Below the pieces are notes generated by a model. The model worked only from the letters and a program-made list of their open reading frames with translations, had not been told where the DNA came from and searched no databases. This document shows positions 19,690 through 27,750 of a stretch of 36,715 bases of DNA, in pieces. The DNA is from Stutzerimonas stutzeri (lineage in GTDB: Bacteria > Pseudomonadota > Gammaproteobacteria > Pseudomonadales > Pseudomonadaceae), in contig NZ_JAAMQZ010000043.1 in the NCBI RefSeq assembly GCF_013522825.1, forward strand, positions 1 to 36,715, read 5' to 3'. The stretch's first letter is position 1; every line of letters starts with the position of its first letter. The translations under genes were made by a program, and so were the position numbers.

Positions 19690-19713
19690 AAAAAAGCCCG
19701 GCTCTGGCCGGGC
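19690..19713 (-). terminator. infA terminator
   Basis: GCCCGGC (19696-19702) pairs with GCCGGGC (19707-19713) over a 4 base loop. A TTTTTT run follows on the minus strand, 20 bases past the infA stop. Confidence 0.9.
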
Positions 19714-19733
19714 ATTCTTTCTCGCGTCTCGTA

Positions 19734-19952
19734 TCAACGAGCGCGGTAGGTGATGCGACCTTTGCTCAAATCGTACGGTGTCAGTTCTACACGAACCTTG
19801 TCACCGGTCAGAATCCGGATGTAGTTCTTGCGCATCTTTCCAGAGATGTGCGCAGTAACGACGTGCCCATTTTCCAACTCCACGCGAAACATGGTGTTGG
19901 GCAGGGTGTCGACGACAGTACCTTCCATTTCGAAGCTGTCTTCTTTCGACAT
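19734..19952 (-). CDS. infA: translation initiation factor IF-1
   Basis: 72 aa, exactly the usual length. The single S1-type OB-fold domain is recognisable from [24 protein letters not shown] through [16 protein letters not shown] to the end at ITYRAR. IF-1 binds the 30S A site during initiation. GAGGG lies about ten bases before the ATG. It is the last gene of the minus-strand group and has its own probable promoter at 20046-20018. Confidence 0.97.
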
Positions 19953-20017
19953 TCAGTAAAGCCCTCGATAACCAATGATTGACCCTGCGCAAAAATGCGC
20001 GGGTAAAAGCGGCAAGC

Positions 20018-20046
20018 ATTGTGCCTGAAAGGGCTCCGGGAGCCAA
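20018..20046 (-). promoter_or_regulatory. probable infA promoter
   Basis: On the minus strand TTGGCT (20046-20041) and CACAAT (20023-20018) are separated by 17 bases. Transcription would start near 20010, giving a ~60 nt leader with a small GCGCA/TGCGC hairpin. Confidence 0.5.
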
Positions 20047-20100
20047 GGGGTTGGGGCTGTTCCCGTTTCGGCGCATCCGCGTACAAAATAGAAAAAGACC

Positions 20101-20808
20101 CTAGTTGAGGCTGATCCAGCGCTGGTTGACCAGCAGCTCGATAGGCCGGTACTCGGTCTTGTAGTTCATCTTGCGGCAATTCTTGATCCAGTAACCCAGA
20201 TACAACCCCTTGAGCCCCAGCCGGGCTACCTCGCCGGCCTGCCACAGGATGGCGAAACGGCCTAGGCTGCGGCGCTCCTCAGTGGGGTCATAGAAGGTGT
20301 ATACCGCCGACAGGCCGTTAGGCAGCACGTCGGTTACGGCCAGGGCGAGCAGGCGGCCATCGAGGCGGAATTCGTAGAAGCGGGAGAACGGCAGGTCGCG
20401 CACCAGAAAGGTATGGAACTGTTCACGGCTCGGCGGATACATGTCGCCATCGGCGTGACGCTGTTCGATATAGTTTGCATACAGCCCGTAATATTCCTCG
20501 GTGAAAGCGGGGCGTACATCCGTGACGGTCAGGTCTGCGTTTCGTTTGAGAATGCGTTTCTGCTGCCGGTTGAGTTGCAGGCCTTCGGCTGGAATGCGTG
20601 CCGGAATACAGGCGTTGCAGCGTTGGCAATGGGGGCGATAAAGATGATCGCCACTGCGACGGAAGCCCATCTCCGACAGCTCGGCATAGATCTGTACGTC
20701 CATTGGCTGGCTGGGATCGAGAAACAGCGTGGTCGCCTGCTCTTCGGGCAGATAACTGCACGCGTGCGGCTGGGTGGCGTAGAACTTGAGACGAGCCAGT
20801 GAAGTCAT
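20101..20808 (-). CDS. bpt: aspartate/glutamate leucyltransferase (Bpt)
   Basis: 235 aa, of the bacterial protein transferase family related to eukaryotic ATE1. Bpt moves leucine from Leu-tRNA to proteins with N-terminal Asp or Glu, creating a ClpS-recognised degron. Conserved cysteines Cys17 (HACSYLPEEQA) and the C61-x2-C64-x2-C67 cluster in HCQRCNACIPARI are visible, as is the C-terminal LGYWIKNCRKMNYKTEYRPIE acyltransferase segment. Start MTSLARLKFY at 20808 has AGAG about eight bases upstream; the frame extends five codons further. It follows aat by 52 bases on the same strand, and both supply substrates to the clpSA system opposite. Confidence 0.94.
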   Translation of the reverse strand: MTSLARLKFYATQPHACSYLPEEQATTLFLDPSQPMDVQIYAELSEMGFRRSGDHLYRPHCQRCNACIPARIPAEGLQLNRQQKRILKRNADLTVTDVRPAFTEEYYGLYANYIEQRHADGDMYPPSREQFHTFLVRDLPFSRFYEFRLDGRLLALAVTDVLPNGLSAVYTFYDPTEERRSLGRFAILWQAGEVARLGLKGLYLGYWIKNCRKMNYKTEYRPIELLVNQRWISLN

Positions 20809-20860
20809 GGTCAACTCTCGCAAATCATGAAGTCAGTGTAGGTCAGCCTGGCTTGGTCGA

Positions 20861-21541
20861 CTAGGACTCCCATCGGGTTGTGTCGGGTTCATCGAGATAT
20901 CTGGCAAGCGCTTCGGCAAAGGTTTTTCGGGGTATTGTCCGGGCGCCGAGACTGGCCAGATGCTGCGTCGGCATCTGGCAATCAATCAATTTGAAGTCCC
21001 GCTCTCGCAGATGTTCCACCCATGTGACGAAGCCCGCCTTGGAGGCATCGGTGACGCGGCTGAACATGGATTCGCCGAAAAACAACTGCCCCATGGCCAG
21101 ACCGTAAAGGCCGCCGACCAGATGTCCGTCCTGCCAGACTTCAACGGAGTGGGCGATGCCCATTCGATGCAGTTGCAGGTAGGCGTCCTGCATGGCGGGC
21201 GTGATCCAGGTGCCGTTGGCGTAGCTGCGCGGTGCGGCGCAGCCCTCGATGACCGCCTTGAATGCCTGGTCGAAGGTTATCTGGAAGATCCCCTGACGCA
21301 GGGTTTTACGCAGGCTGCGTGAGATATGCAGCTCTTCGGGATAGAGCACCGTGCGCGGGTCCGGCGACCACCAGAGCAGCGGCTGCCCCTCCTGATACCA
21401 GGGGAAGCAGCCGTGGCGGTAGGCGGCCAGAAGGCGTTCGGGCGACAGGTCGCCACCAGCGGCGAGCAGGCCGTTCGGCTCGCGCATGGCCTTGTCCAGA
21501 GAGGGAAACGAGAGATTGTCGCGCTGCAGCCAGGTCAGCAT
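20861..21541 (-). CDS. aat: leucyl/phenylalanyl-tRNA--protein transferase
   Basis: 226 aa, usual length. Aat attaches Leu or Phe to proteins with N-terminal Arg or Lys, making them targets of ClpS-ClpAP. Family hallmarks are visible: PNGLLAAGGDLSPERLLAAYRHGCFPWY near the N-terminus, LLWWSPDPRTVL, HSVEVWQDGHLVGGLYGLAMGQLFFGESMFSR and LIDCQMPTQHLASLGAR. The ATG start gives the standard N-terminus but lacks a clear Shine-Dalgarno. A hairpin lies just upstream, between it and trxB. Confidence 0.95.
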   Translation of the reverse strand: MLTWLQRDNLSFPSLDKAMREPNGLLAAGGDLSPERLLAAYRHGCFPWYQEGQPLLWWSPDPRTVLYPEELHISRSLRKTLRQGIFQITFDQAFKAVIEGCAAPRSYANGTWITPAMQDAYLQLHRMGIAHSVEVWQDGHLVGGLYGLAMGQLFFGESMFSRVTDASKAGFVTWVEHLRERDFKLIDCQMPTQHLASLGARTIPRKTFAEALARYLDEPDTTRWES

Positions 21542-21560
21542 ATCGATAGGCCGGAAAGGC

Positions 21561-21580
21561 GGCGGTTGCAGGCAACCGCC
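21561..21580. terminator. hairpin between trxB and aat
   Basis: GGCGGTTG (21561-21568) pairs with CAACCGCC (21573-21580) around a 4 base loop; TTTCC follows on the minus strand. It may be the trxB terminator. Confidence 0.5.
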
Positions 21581-21593
21581 GAAAGGGACATAT

Positions 21594-21653
21594 CAGACTT
21601 TGAAAAACGTAGTCGAGACAGGCAAGACAAGGGAGGTAGTTTTCAACGGCCTG
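21594..21653 (-). repeat. internally deleted copy of the palindromic element at 30561-30701
   Basis: The segment starts CAGACTTTGAAAAACGTAG and runs through CGAGACAGGCAAGACAAG, matching ~38 bases of one arm of the 30561-30701 element on the opposite strand. It then jumps to GGAGGTAGTTTTCAACGGCCTG, the other terminus. About 80 bases of middle are missing. It directly abuts the trxB TAA (21656-21654). Confidence 0.75.
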
Positions 21654-22601
21654 TTACTGGTCGAGGTACTTCTCGGCATCCAGCGCGGCCATGCAGCCGG
21701 CGCCTGCCGAGGTGATGGCCTGGCGATAGACGTGATCGGCCACATCGCCAGCGGCGAACACGCCGGGGATGCTGGTGCAGGTGGCATCGCCCTTGCTACC
21801 GCCCTTGACCTTCAGGTAGCCGTCCTTCATCTCCAGCTGGCCCTGGAACAGATCGGTGTTGGGTTTATGACCGATGGCGATGAAAACGCCGGCCAGGTCG
21901 AGCTTCTGCTCTTCGCCGGACAGGGTGCTTTTCAGACGCACCCCGGTCACGCCGCTGGCGTCGCCAAGGACTTCTTCCAGCGTATGGTTCCAGTGCAAGT
22001 GGATATTGCCGTTGGTCGCTTTATCCATGATCTTGTCCTGCAGGATCTTCTCCGAGCGTAGCTTGTCGCGGCGGTGAACCAGGTGGACTTCCCTGGCGAT
22101 ATTGGAGAGGTACAGCGCTTCTTCGACTGCGGTGTTGCCGCCGCCGATCACTGCGACCACCTGGTTGCGATAGAAGAAGCCATCGCAGGTGGCACAGGCC
22201 GAGACGCCGCGTCCGGCGAATGCATCTTCGGAAGGCAGGCCGAGGTATTGCGCCGAGGCGCCAGTGGCAATGATCAGTGCATCACAACTGTAGGTGGCAC
22301 TATCGCCCTTGAGGATGAAAGGACGTTGCTGCAGTTCGGCGGTATGGATATGGTCGAACACCACCTCGGTGTCGAAACGCTCGGCGTGCCGCTGCATGCG
22401 CTCCATCAGTGCCGGGCCTGTGAGACCCTCGACGTCGCCGGGCCAGTTGTCCACTTCGGTGGTGGTGGTCAGCTGGCCGCCGGGCTGGATGCCGGTGATC
22501 ATCAGCGGTTTCAGGTTGGCGCGAGCGGCATATACCGCAGCGGTATAACCGGCCGGGCCCGAGCCGAGGATGATCAGACGTGAATGCTTGACTTCACTCA
22601 T
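21654..22601 (-). CDS. trxB: thioredoxin-disulfide reductase
   Basis: 315 aa low-molecular-weight thioredoxin reductase. It transfers electrons from NADPH through FAD to thioredoxin. The FAD-binding GSGPAG is at residues 13-18, the redox-active CATC at Cys136-Cys139, the NADPH-binding GGGNTA at 153-158 with HRRDKLRSEK downstream, and the second FAD motif GVFAAGDVAD near the C-terminus. GAGGGCTCTTT precedes ATG with good spacing. It is divergent from ftsK; the 259 bases between hold both promoters. It is the paralog that sits beside ftsK in P. aeruginosa. Confidence 0.96.
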   Translation of the reverse strand: MSEVKHSRLIILGSGPAGYTAAVYAARANLKPLMITGIQPGGQLTTTTEVDNWPGDVEGLTGPALMERMQRHAERFDTEVVFDHIHTAELQQRPFILKGDSATYSCDALIIATGASAQYLGLPSEDAFAGRGVSACATCDGFFYRNQVVAVIGGGNTAVEEALYLSNIAREVHLVHRRDKLRSEKILQDKIMDKATNGNIHLHWNHTLEEVLGDASGVTGVRLKSTLSGEEQKLDLAGVFIAIGHKPNTDLFQGQLEMKDGYLKVKGGSKGDATCTSIPGVFAAGDVADHVYRQAITSAGAGCMAALDAEKYLDQ

Positions 22602-22770
22602 AAAGAGCCCTCATAAGCCTTTGATATCAATAGGATAAACGTGGTTTGACAGACCATTGAAACTGGCAATGCCGCGCTGAAAGTGGCCTGCTGGTCGAGT
22701 CACGCTGCGAAAACTGGCGTTTATGCTACACCGAAGCATCGGGAAAAACCCAAGCCGGTATGGAACCGGC

Positions 22771-22799
22771 ATGCCATTGAGTCGACAAAGCCGTACAAT
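22771..22799 (+). promoter_or_regulatory. candidate ftsK promoter
   Basis: ATGCCA (22771-22776, four of six) and TACAAT (22794-22799, five of six) are 17 bases apart, about 60 bases before the ftsK start. A GCCGGT-N5-ACCGGC inverted repeat lies just upstream (22754-22770). Confidence 0.4.
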
Positions 22800-22860
22800 A
22801 CCGGGGTTCTGGCTGATTACGGACCACAGAGCGCGCCGTTGGCGCAGGAAATAAAGCGTT

Positions 22861-25263
22861 TTGAAGAATACCTCCTCTACCGCGCCGGCTCCCGACTGGC
22901 GGCAGCAGTTGCATTATCGTCTCAAAGAGGGTGCCCTGATCGCGGCGGTTGCCGCGTGCCTGTTCCTGCTGATGACGCTGGTCAGCTACAGCAGCAACGA
23001 CCCGGCATGGGACAACAGTGTCCAGGTCCATTCCTTTGATAATGCCGGTGGCATGATCGGGGCCTGGCTGTCCAGCATTCTGCTGGGAAGCCTGGGCTAT
23101 TTCGCCTATCTCTTTCCGCTGTTGCTCGGCATTCGTGCCTGGCGAATCTTCCGCAACAGAAATCAGCAATGGCAATGGAATGGCTGGCTGTTCGTCTGGC
23201 ATCTGACGGGGCTGGTGTGCCTGATCGCTGCCGGGACAGTGCTGGCGGATATTCACTTTGTAGCGCAGGAGGGCATGCAGCGATCCGGCGGAGGCATGCT
23301 CGGCGCCGCCCTCGGTCAGTGGACTGAGAGCGCTCTTGGCGTTCAGGGCAGTACGCTCCTGTGTATCGCTCTTTTCCTCTTCGGCCTGACCGTGTTCACC
23401 GACCTGTCCTGGTTCAAGGTGATGGACCTGACCGGCAAGATCACTCTGGACCTGATCGAACTGATCCAGAGTTTCTTCAGCCGCTGGTGGGCGGGCCGTA
23501 TCGAACGCAGGCAGATGGTCGCTCAGCTGCGAGAAGCCGATGAGGTGGTCAACGAAGTGGCGGGTTCGCTGCCTGATCGCCGTGAGCGGGCGAAAGTAAA
23601 GGAGCGCCTGCTGGAACGTGAAGGCTCGCTGAGCAAGCACATGAGCGAGCGCGAAAAGCGCGTGGCACCCGTGATCACGCCGCCTGCGCCGCCCAAGGCG
23701 GCGGAACAGAGCAAGCGCGTGCTGAAGGAAAAACAAACCAATCTGTTCGTCGATCCTCTGATTGAAGGCAGCCTGCCGCCGATTTCCCTGTTGGATGCCG
23801 CCGAGAAACAACAGAAGCAGTATTCGCCCGAATCGCTGGAGGCCATGTCACGGCTGCTGGAGATCAAGCTCAAGGAATTCGGTGTCGAGGTGATCGTCGA
23901 ATCCGTGCATCCCGGCCCGGTGATCACCCGTTTTGAAATCCAGCCGGCAGCTGGCGTCAAGGTCAGTCGTATCTCCAACCTGGCCAAGGACCTGGCGCGT
24001 TCGCTGGCGGTGATCAGTGTGCGCGTGGTCGAGGTGATTCCCGGTAAGACCACGGTCGGTATCGAGATTCCCAACGAGGACCGCCAGATCGTGCGCTTCT
24101 CCGAGGTGCTGTCGTCGGCGCCCTATGACGATGCCAAGTCGCCGGTGACTATCGCCCTGGGCCACGATATCGGCGGCAAGCCGGTAATCGCCGACCTGGC
24201 CAAGATGCCGCACCTGCTGGTGGCGGGCACCACCGGCTCGGGCAAGTCGGTGGGCGTCAACGCGATGATCCTGTCGATCCTGTTCAAGTCGCCACCGGAA
24301 GACGCGCGACTGATCATGATCGATCCGAAGATGCTCGAACTGTCCATCTACGAAGGTATCCCGCACCTGCTGTGTCCGGTCGTGACCGACATGAAGGAGG
24401 CGGCCAACGCGCTGCGCTGGAGCGTCGCCGAGATGGAGCGACGCTACAAACTGATGGCGGCCATGGGCGTGCGGAACCTGGCGGGCTTCAACCGCAAGGT
24501 GAAGGACGCCGAGGAGGCTGGTACGCCGCTGACCGACCCGCTGTACCGCCGCGAAAGCATGGAAGACGAAGCACCGCTATTGAAGAAACTGCCGACCATC
24601 GTCGTGGTAGTGGACGAATTCGCGGACATGATGATGATCGTCGGCAAGAAGGTCGAAGAGCTGATCGCACGTATCGCGCAGAAGGCTCGTGCTGCGGGGA
24701 TTCACCTGATCCTGGCCACTCAGCGGCCTTCGGTGGACGTGATCACCGGTCTGATCAAGGCCAACATCCCGACCCGCATGGCGTTCCAGGTGTCGAGCAA
24801 GATCGACTCGCGTACCATTCTCGACCAGGGCGGCGCCGAGCAGTTGCTGGGGCACGGCGACATGCTCTATCTGCCGCCGGGCACCGGGCTGCCGATTCGT
24901 GTGCATGGCGCCTTCGTTTCCGATGACGAAGTGCACCGCGTGGTCGAAGCCTGGAAGGCACGAGGCGCGCCCGATTACATCGAGGAAATCCTGGTTGGTG
25001 TCGAGGAGTCCGGCAGCGGCTTCGACGGCGGTGGTGGTGAGGGCGGCGGTGAAGGCAGTGAGGAAGATCCGCTGTACGACGAGGCCGTACGCTTCGTCAC
25101 CGAAACCCGACGCGCATCGATTTCCTCCGTGCAACGCAAACTGAAAATCGGCTACAACCGTGCGGCCCGGATGATCGAAGCCATGGAAATGGCCGGTGTC
25201 GTCACTTCAATGAATACCAATGGCTCGCGCGAAGTGCTTGCGCCGCCGCCCATGCGCGACTGA
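22861..25263 (+). CDS. ftsK: DNA translocase FtsK
   Basis: 800 aa. FtsK couples septum formation to chromosome dimer resolution, pumping DNA towards dif and activating XerCD. The N-terminal ~200 residues hold four membrane helices, followed by a short charged linker (~210-330) much shorter than in E. coli FtsK. The motor has Walker A GTTGSGKS (456-463) and Walker B VVVVDEFADMM (~581-591). The C-terminal gamma winged helix (~735-795, DEAVRFVTETRRASISSVQRKLKIGYNRAARMIEAME) reads KOPS sequences. The start is TTG at 22861 with AGGA eleven bases upstream, giving the normal N-terminus. lolA follows after 16 bases, probably in the same operon. Confidence 0.95.
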   Translation: MKNTSSTAPAPDWRQQLHYRLKEGALIAAVAACLFLLMTLVSYSSNDPAWDNSVQVHSFDNAGGMIGAWLSSILLGSLGYFAYLFPLLLGIRAWRIFRNRNQQWQWNGWLFVWHLTGLVCLIAAGTVLADIHFVAQEGMQRSGGGMLGAALGQWTESALGVQGSTLLCIALFLFGLTVFTDLSWFKVMDLTGKITLDLIELIQSFFSRWWAGRIERRQMVAQLREADEVVNEVAGSLPDRRERAKVKERLLEREGSLSKHMSEREKRVAPVITPPAPPKAAEQSKRVLKEKQTNLFVDPLIEGSLPPISLLDAAEKQQKQYSPESLEAMSRLLEIKLKEFGVEVIVESVHPGPVITRFEIQPAAGVKVSRISNLAKDLARSLAVISVRVVEVIPGKTTVGIEIPNEDRQIVRFSEVLSSAPYDDAKSPVTIALGHDIGGKPVIADLAKMPHLLVAGTTGSGKSVGVNAMILSILFKSPPEDARLIMIDPKMLELSIYEGIPHLLCPVVTDMKEAANALRWSVAEMERRYKLMAAMGVRNLAGFNRKVKDAEEAGTPLTDPLYRRESMEDEAPLLKKLPTIVVVVDEFADMMMIVGKKVEELIARIAQKARAAGIHLILATQRPSVDVITGLIKANIPTRMAFQVSSKIDSRTILDQGGAEQLLGHGDMLYLPPGTGLPIRVHGAFVSDDEVHRVVEAWKARGAPDYIEEILVGVEESGSGFDGGGGEGGGEGSEEDPLYDEAVRFVTETRRASISSVQRKLKIGYNRAARMIEAMEMAGVVTSMNTNGSREVLAPPPMRD

Positions 25264-25279
25264 GTCGCACCGAGGGATT

Positions 25280-25906
25280 ATGCAATTGATTCGCTTGCTG
25301 TTCGCGTCCGCTCTGCTGTTCACGCTGGTGCCGGTCCAGGCCGACCAGACCGCCTCCGTGCAGCGCCTGACCGGGTTGCTGCAGAAGGCCGAAACCCTGA
25401 CCGGGCGCTTCTCCCAGCTGTCGCTCGATGGCTCCGGCACCCAGCTGCAGGAAACCTCTGGCGAACTGGCCCTGAAGCGTCCGGGGCAGTTCCGTTGGCA
25501 CACCGATGAGCCAATGGAGCAATTGCTGGTATCCGACGGCAACAAGGTCTGGCTGTACGACCCGGACCTTGAACAGGTGACCATCCAGACCCTGGATCAG
25601 CGACTGACCCATACGCCGGCGCTGCTGCTTTCCGGCGATGTCTCGACCATCAGCGAGAACTTCGAGGTGTCCCACAAGGAGGCAGGCGAGGTGATCGATT
25701 TCACCCTCAGGCCCAAGGCCAGGGACACCCTGTTCGACAACCTGCGCCTGTCCTTTCGCAGCGGCGTGATCAATGACATGCAGATGATCGATGGCGTCGG
25801 GCAGCGTACCAATATCCTGTTTCACGGCGTCCGGGTGAACGCCCCGCTGGCCGCCGGGCTGTTCAGTTTCGAGATTCCCGAAGGGACCGACGTCATTTCC
25901 GAATGA
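25280..25906 (+). CDS. lolA: outer-membrane lipoprotein carrier protein LolA
   Basis: 208 aa periplasmic chaperone that accepts lipoproteins from LolCDE and hands them to LolB. A signal peptide (MQLIRLLFASALLFTLVPVQA) ends before DQTASVQRL. Typical features follow: a TGRFSQLSLDGSG strand, GELALKRPGQFRWHTDEP, and VWLYDPDLEQVTIQ. ATG at 25280 directly follows a GAGGG motif, a tight spacing. The longer frame from 25220 overlaps ftsK and is rejected. The ftsK-lolA-rarA-serS order is the same as in E. coli. Confidence 0.95.
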   Translation: MQLIRLLFASALLFTLVPVQADQTASVQRLTGLLQKAETLTGRFSQLSLDGSGTQLQETSGELALKRPGQFRWHTDEPMEQLLVSDGNKVWLYDPDLEQVTIQTLDQRLTHTPALLLSGDVSTISENFEVSHKEAGEVIDFTLRPKARDTLFDNLRLSFRSGVINDMQMIDGVGQRTNILFHGVRVNAPLAAGLFSFEIPEGTDVISE

Positions 25907-25933
25907 TGCCGCTCTGCAGTTCAGTCAACCGAT

Positions 25934-25960
25934 ACGGCCTGCTTTTCCGCAGGCCGTTTG
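25934..25960 (+). terminator. hairpin after lolA
   Basis: ACGGCCTGC (25934-25942) pairs with GCAGGCCGT (25949-25957) over a 6 base loop and is followed by TTG. With only a short T-run it may attenuate rather than stop transcription into rarA. Confidence 0.65.
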
Positions 25961-25981
25961 CATGAGGGTTTTGCAGCCACG

Positions 25982-27307
25982 ATGGACCTGTTCAGTCGCG
26001 ATCCCGTCGCTCAACCGCTAGCCGCCCGTCTGCGTGCCGCCAGCCTGGACGAGTATGTCGGACAGGAGCATCTGCTGGCGCGTGGCAAGCCGCTGCGTGA
26101 GGCGCTGGAGCAGGGCGCGCTGCACTCGATGGTCTTCTGGGGGCCGCCAGGCGTGGGCAAAACGACCCTGGCACGGCTGCTGGCGAAGGTGTCCGATGCC
26201 CATTTCGAGACGGTTTCGGCGGTGCTGGCCGGGGTCAAGGAAATCCGCCAGGCCGTGGAAGTCGCCAAACAGCAGGCGGCCCAGTACGGTCGGCGCACCA
26301 TTCTGTTCGTCGACGAAGTGCACCGCTTCAACAAGTCCCAGCAGGATGCCTTCCTTCCTTATGTCGAAGACGGCACACTGATCTTTATCGGCGCGACCAC
26401 CGAAAATCCTTCGTTCGAACTCAACAACGCGCTGCTCTCGCGGGCGCGCGTCTATGTGCTGAAAAGCCTCGACGAGACGGCCCTGCGCAAACTGGTCGCC
26501 CGTGCGCTGAACGAGCCTCGGGGGCTGGGGGACCTGCATCTCACACTGCCCGAAGAAAGCTTCCAGATGCTCCTGGTCGCCGCCGATGGCGATGGCCGGC
26601 GCCTGCTGAACCTGCTGGAAAATGCGGCGGACCTGGCCGAGGAGGGCGGCGAGATCGGCGTCGAGCTGCTGCATGACCTGCTCGGCGACGGTCGTCGGCG
26701 TTTCGACAAGGGCGGTGAAGTCTTCTACGACCAGATATCCGCCCTGCACAAATCCGTTCGCGGCTCCAACCCCGATGCCTCGCTCTACTGGTTCGCACGG
26801 ATGCTCGATGGCGGCTGCGATCCGCTTTATATCGCCCGGCGTGTGGTGCGCATGGCCAGCGAGGAGGTTGGCAATGCCGATCCGCGCGCGCTGACGCTCT
26901 GTCTCAATGCGTGGGATGTTCAGGAGCGTCTGGGCAGTCCCGAGGGTGAGCTGGCCGTTGCCCAGGCCATTGTCTACCTGGCCTGTGCGCCGAAAAGCAA
27001 TGCGGTCTATACCGCTTTCAAGGCAGCCATGCGCGATGTGGCGGAGAATGGCTCCCATGAAGTGCCGCTGCATCTGCGCAACGCGCCTACCAAGCTGATG
27101 AAGGAGCTGGGCTACGGCCAGCAGTACCGTTACGCCCATGACGAGCCCGATGCCTACGCCGCCGGCGAGGATTACTTCCCCGAGGCCCTGGAGCCGCGCC
27201 AGTACTACCACCCGGTGCCGCGCGGGCTGGAAGGCAAGATCCGCGACAAGCTCGAACACCTGGCGCGCCTGGACCGTGAAAGCCCGAAGCAGCGGAGAAA
27301 ACCGTGA
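25982..27307 (+). CDS. rarA: RarA/MgsA, replication-associated AAA+ ATPase
   Basis: 441 aa, of the RarA (MgsA, Mgs1/WRNIP1) family, which acts at stalled replication forks. Walker A GPPGVGKT is at residues 54-61, Walker B ILFVDEVHRF at 107-116 and sensor 1 IFIGATTENPSFELN follows. The C-terminal half carries the tetramerisation region with DASLYWFARMLDGGCDPLYIARR. MDLFSRDPVAQPLAARLRP-like starts are typical, so ATG at 25982 is preferred over the TTG at 25958; its Shine-Dalgarno (GAGGG) is rather distant. The stop overlaps the crcB start by four bases. Confidence 0.94.
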   Translation: MDLFSRDPVAQPLAARLRAASLDEYVGQEHLLARGKPLREALEQGALHSMVFWGPPGVGKTTLARLLAKVSDAHFETVSAVLAGVKEIRQAVEVAKQQAAQYGRRTILFVDEVHRFNKSQQDAFLPYVEDGTLIFIGATTENPSFELNNALLSRARVYVLKSLDETALRKLVARALNEPRGLGDLHLTLPEESFQMLLVAADGDGRRLLNLLENAADLAEEGGEIGVELLHDLLGDGRRRFDKGGEVFYDQISALHKSVRGSNPDASLYWFARMLDGGCDPLYIARRVVRMASEEVGNADPRALTLCLNAWDVQERLGSPEGELAVAQAIVYLACAPKSNAVYTAFKAAMRDVAENGSHEVPLHLRNAPTKLMKELGYGQQYRYAHDEPDAYAAGEDYFPEALEPRQYYHPVPRGLEGKIRDKLEHLARLDRESPKQRRKP

Positions 27308-27678
27308 TCCGCATGCTGCTCGCTGTAATCTGTGGCGGGGTAGTCGGCACCTTGCTGCGCTTCGCCGTCGCCACCTGGGTCAGCACACAATGGCCTCGGC
27401 ATTTCTACCTGGCCACGCTGGCGGTGAACCTGCTCGGTTGCCTGCTGATCGGCTACCTGTACGCGACCTTCCTGACGCGCCCGGAAATCTCTCCGGAATT
27501 GCGTGCGGCGCTGATCATCGGTTTTCTTGGCGCGCTGACGACCTTTTCCAGCTTTTCCCTGGACGCCCTGCGGCTGCTGGAAAGTGGCCAGGTCGCGACG
27601 GCCTTCGGTTACATCGGCAGCAGCGTACTGGGCGGGCTGCTGGCAACCTGGGCCGGGCTAATGCTCGCCAGGTTATGA
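27304..27678 (+). CDS. crcB: fluoride exporter CrcB (Fluc)
   Basis: 124 aa small membrane protein with four hydrophobic helices. Fluc channels work as antiparallel dimers to expel fluoride. Signatures visible are the N-terminal GGVVGTLLRF (glycine-rich, Arg), LAVNLLGCLLIGYL with the pore Asn, and GFLGALTTFSSFSLDAL, which matches the family's GFLGG.TTFSTF segment with the conserved phenylalanines and serine/threonine track. The GTG start overlaps the rarA stop (GTGA), so translation is coupled. I saw no fluoride riboswitch upstream, since the upstream DNA is rarA coding sequence. Confidence 0.93.
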   Translation: MIRMLLAVICGGVVGTLLRFAVATWVSTQWPRHFYLATLAVNLLGCLLIGYLYATFLTRPEISPELRAALIIGFLGALTTFSSFSLDALRLLESGQVATAFGYIGSSVLGGLLATWAGLMLARL

Positions 27679-27750
27679 AGCTGGCCGCTATCGCAGTAAA
27701 CTCCGCTTCCTCTTCGCCTTTCCTCAAAGCTTTCACAGACGAGACTCACC

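Noticed and set aside
26018..27259. 413 codon minus-strand frame opposite rarA
   Set aside because: Shadow of the rarA coding strand without domain similarity.
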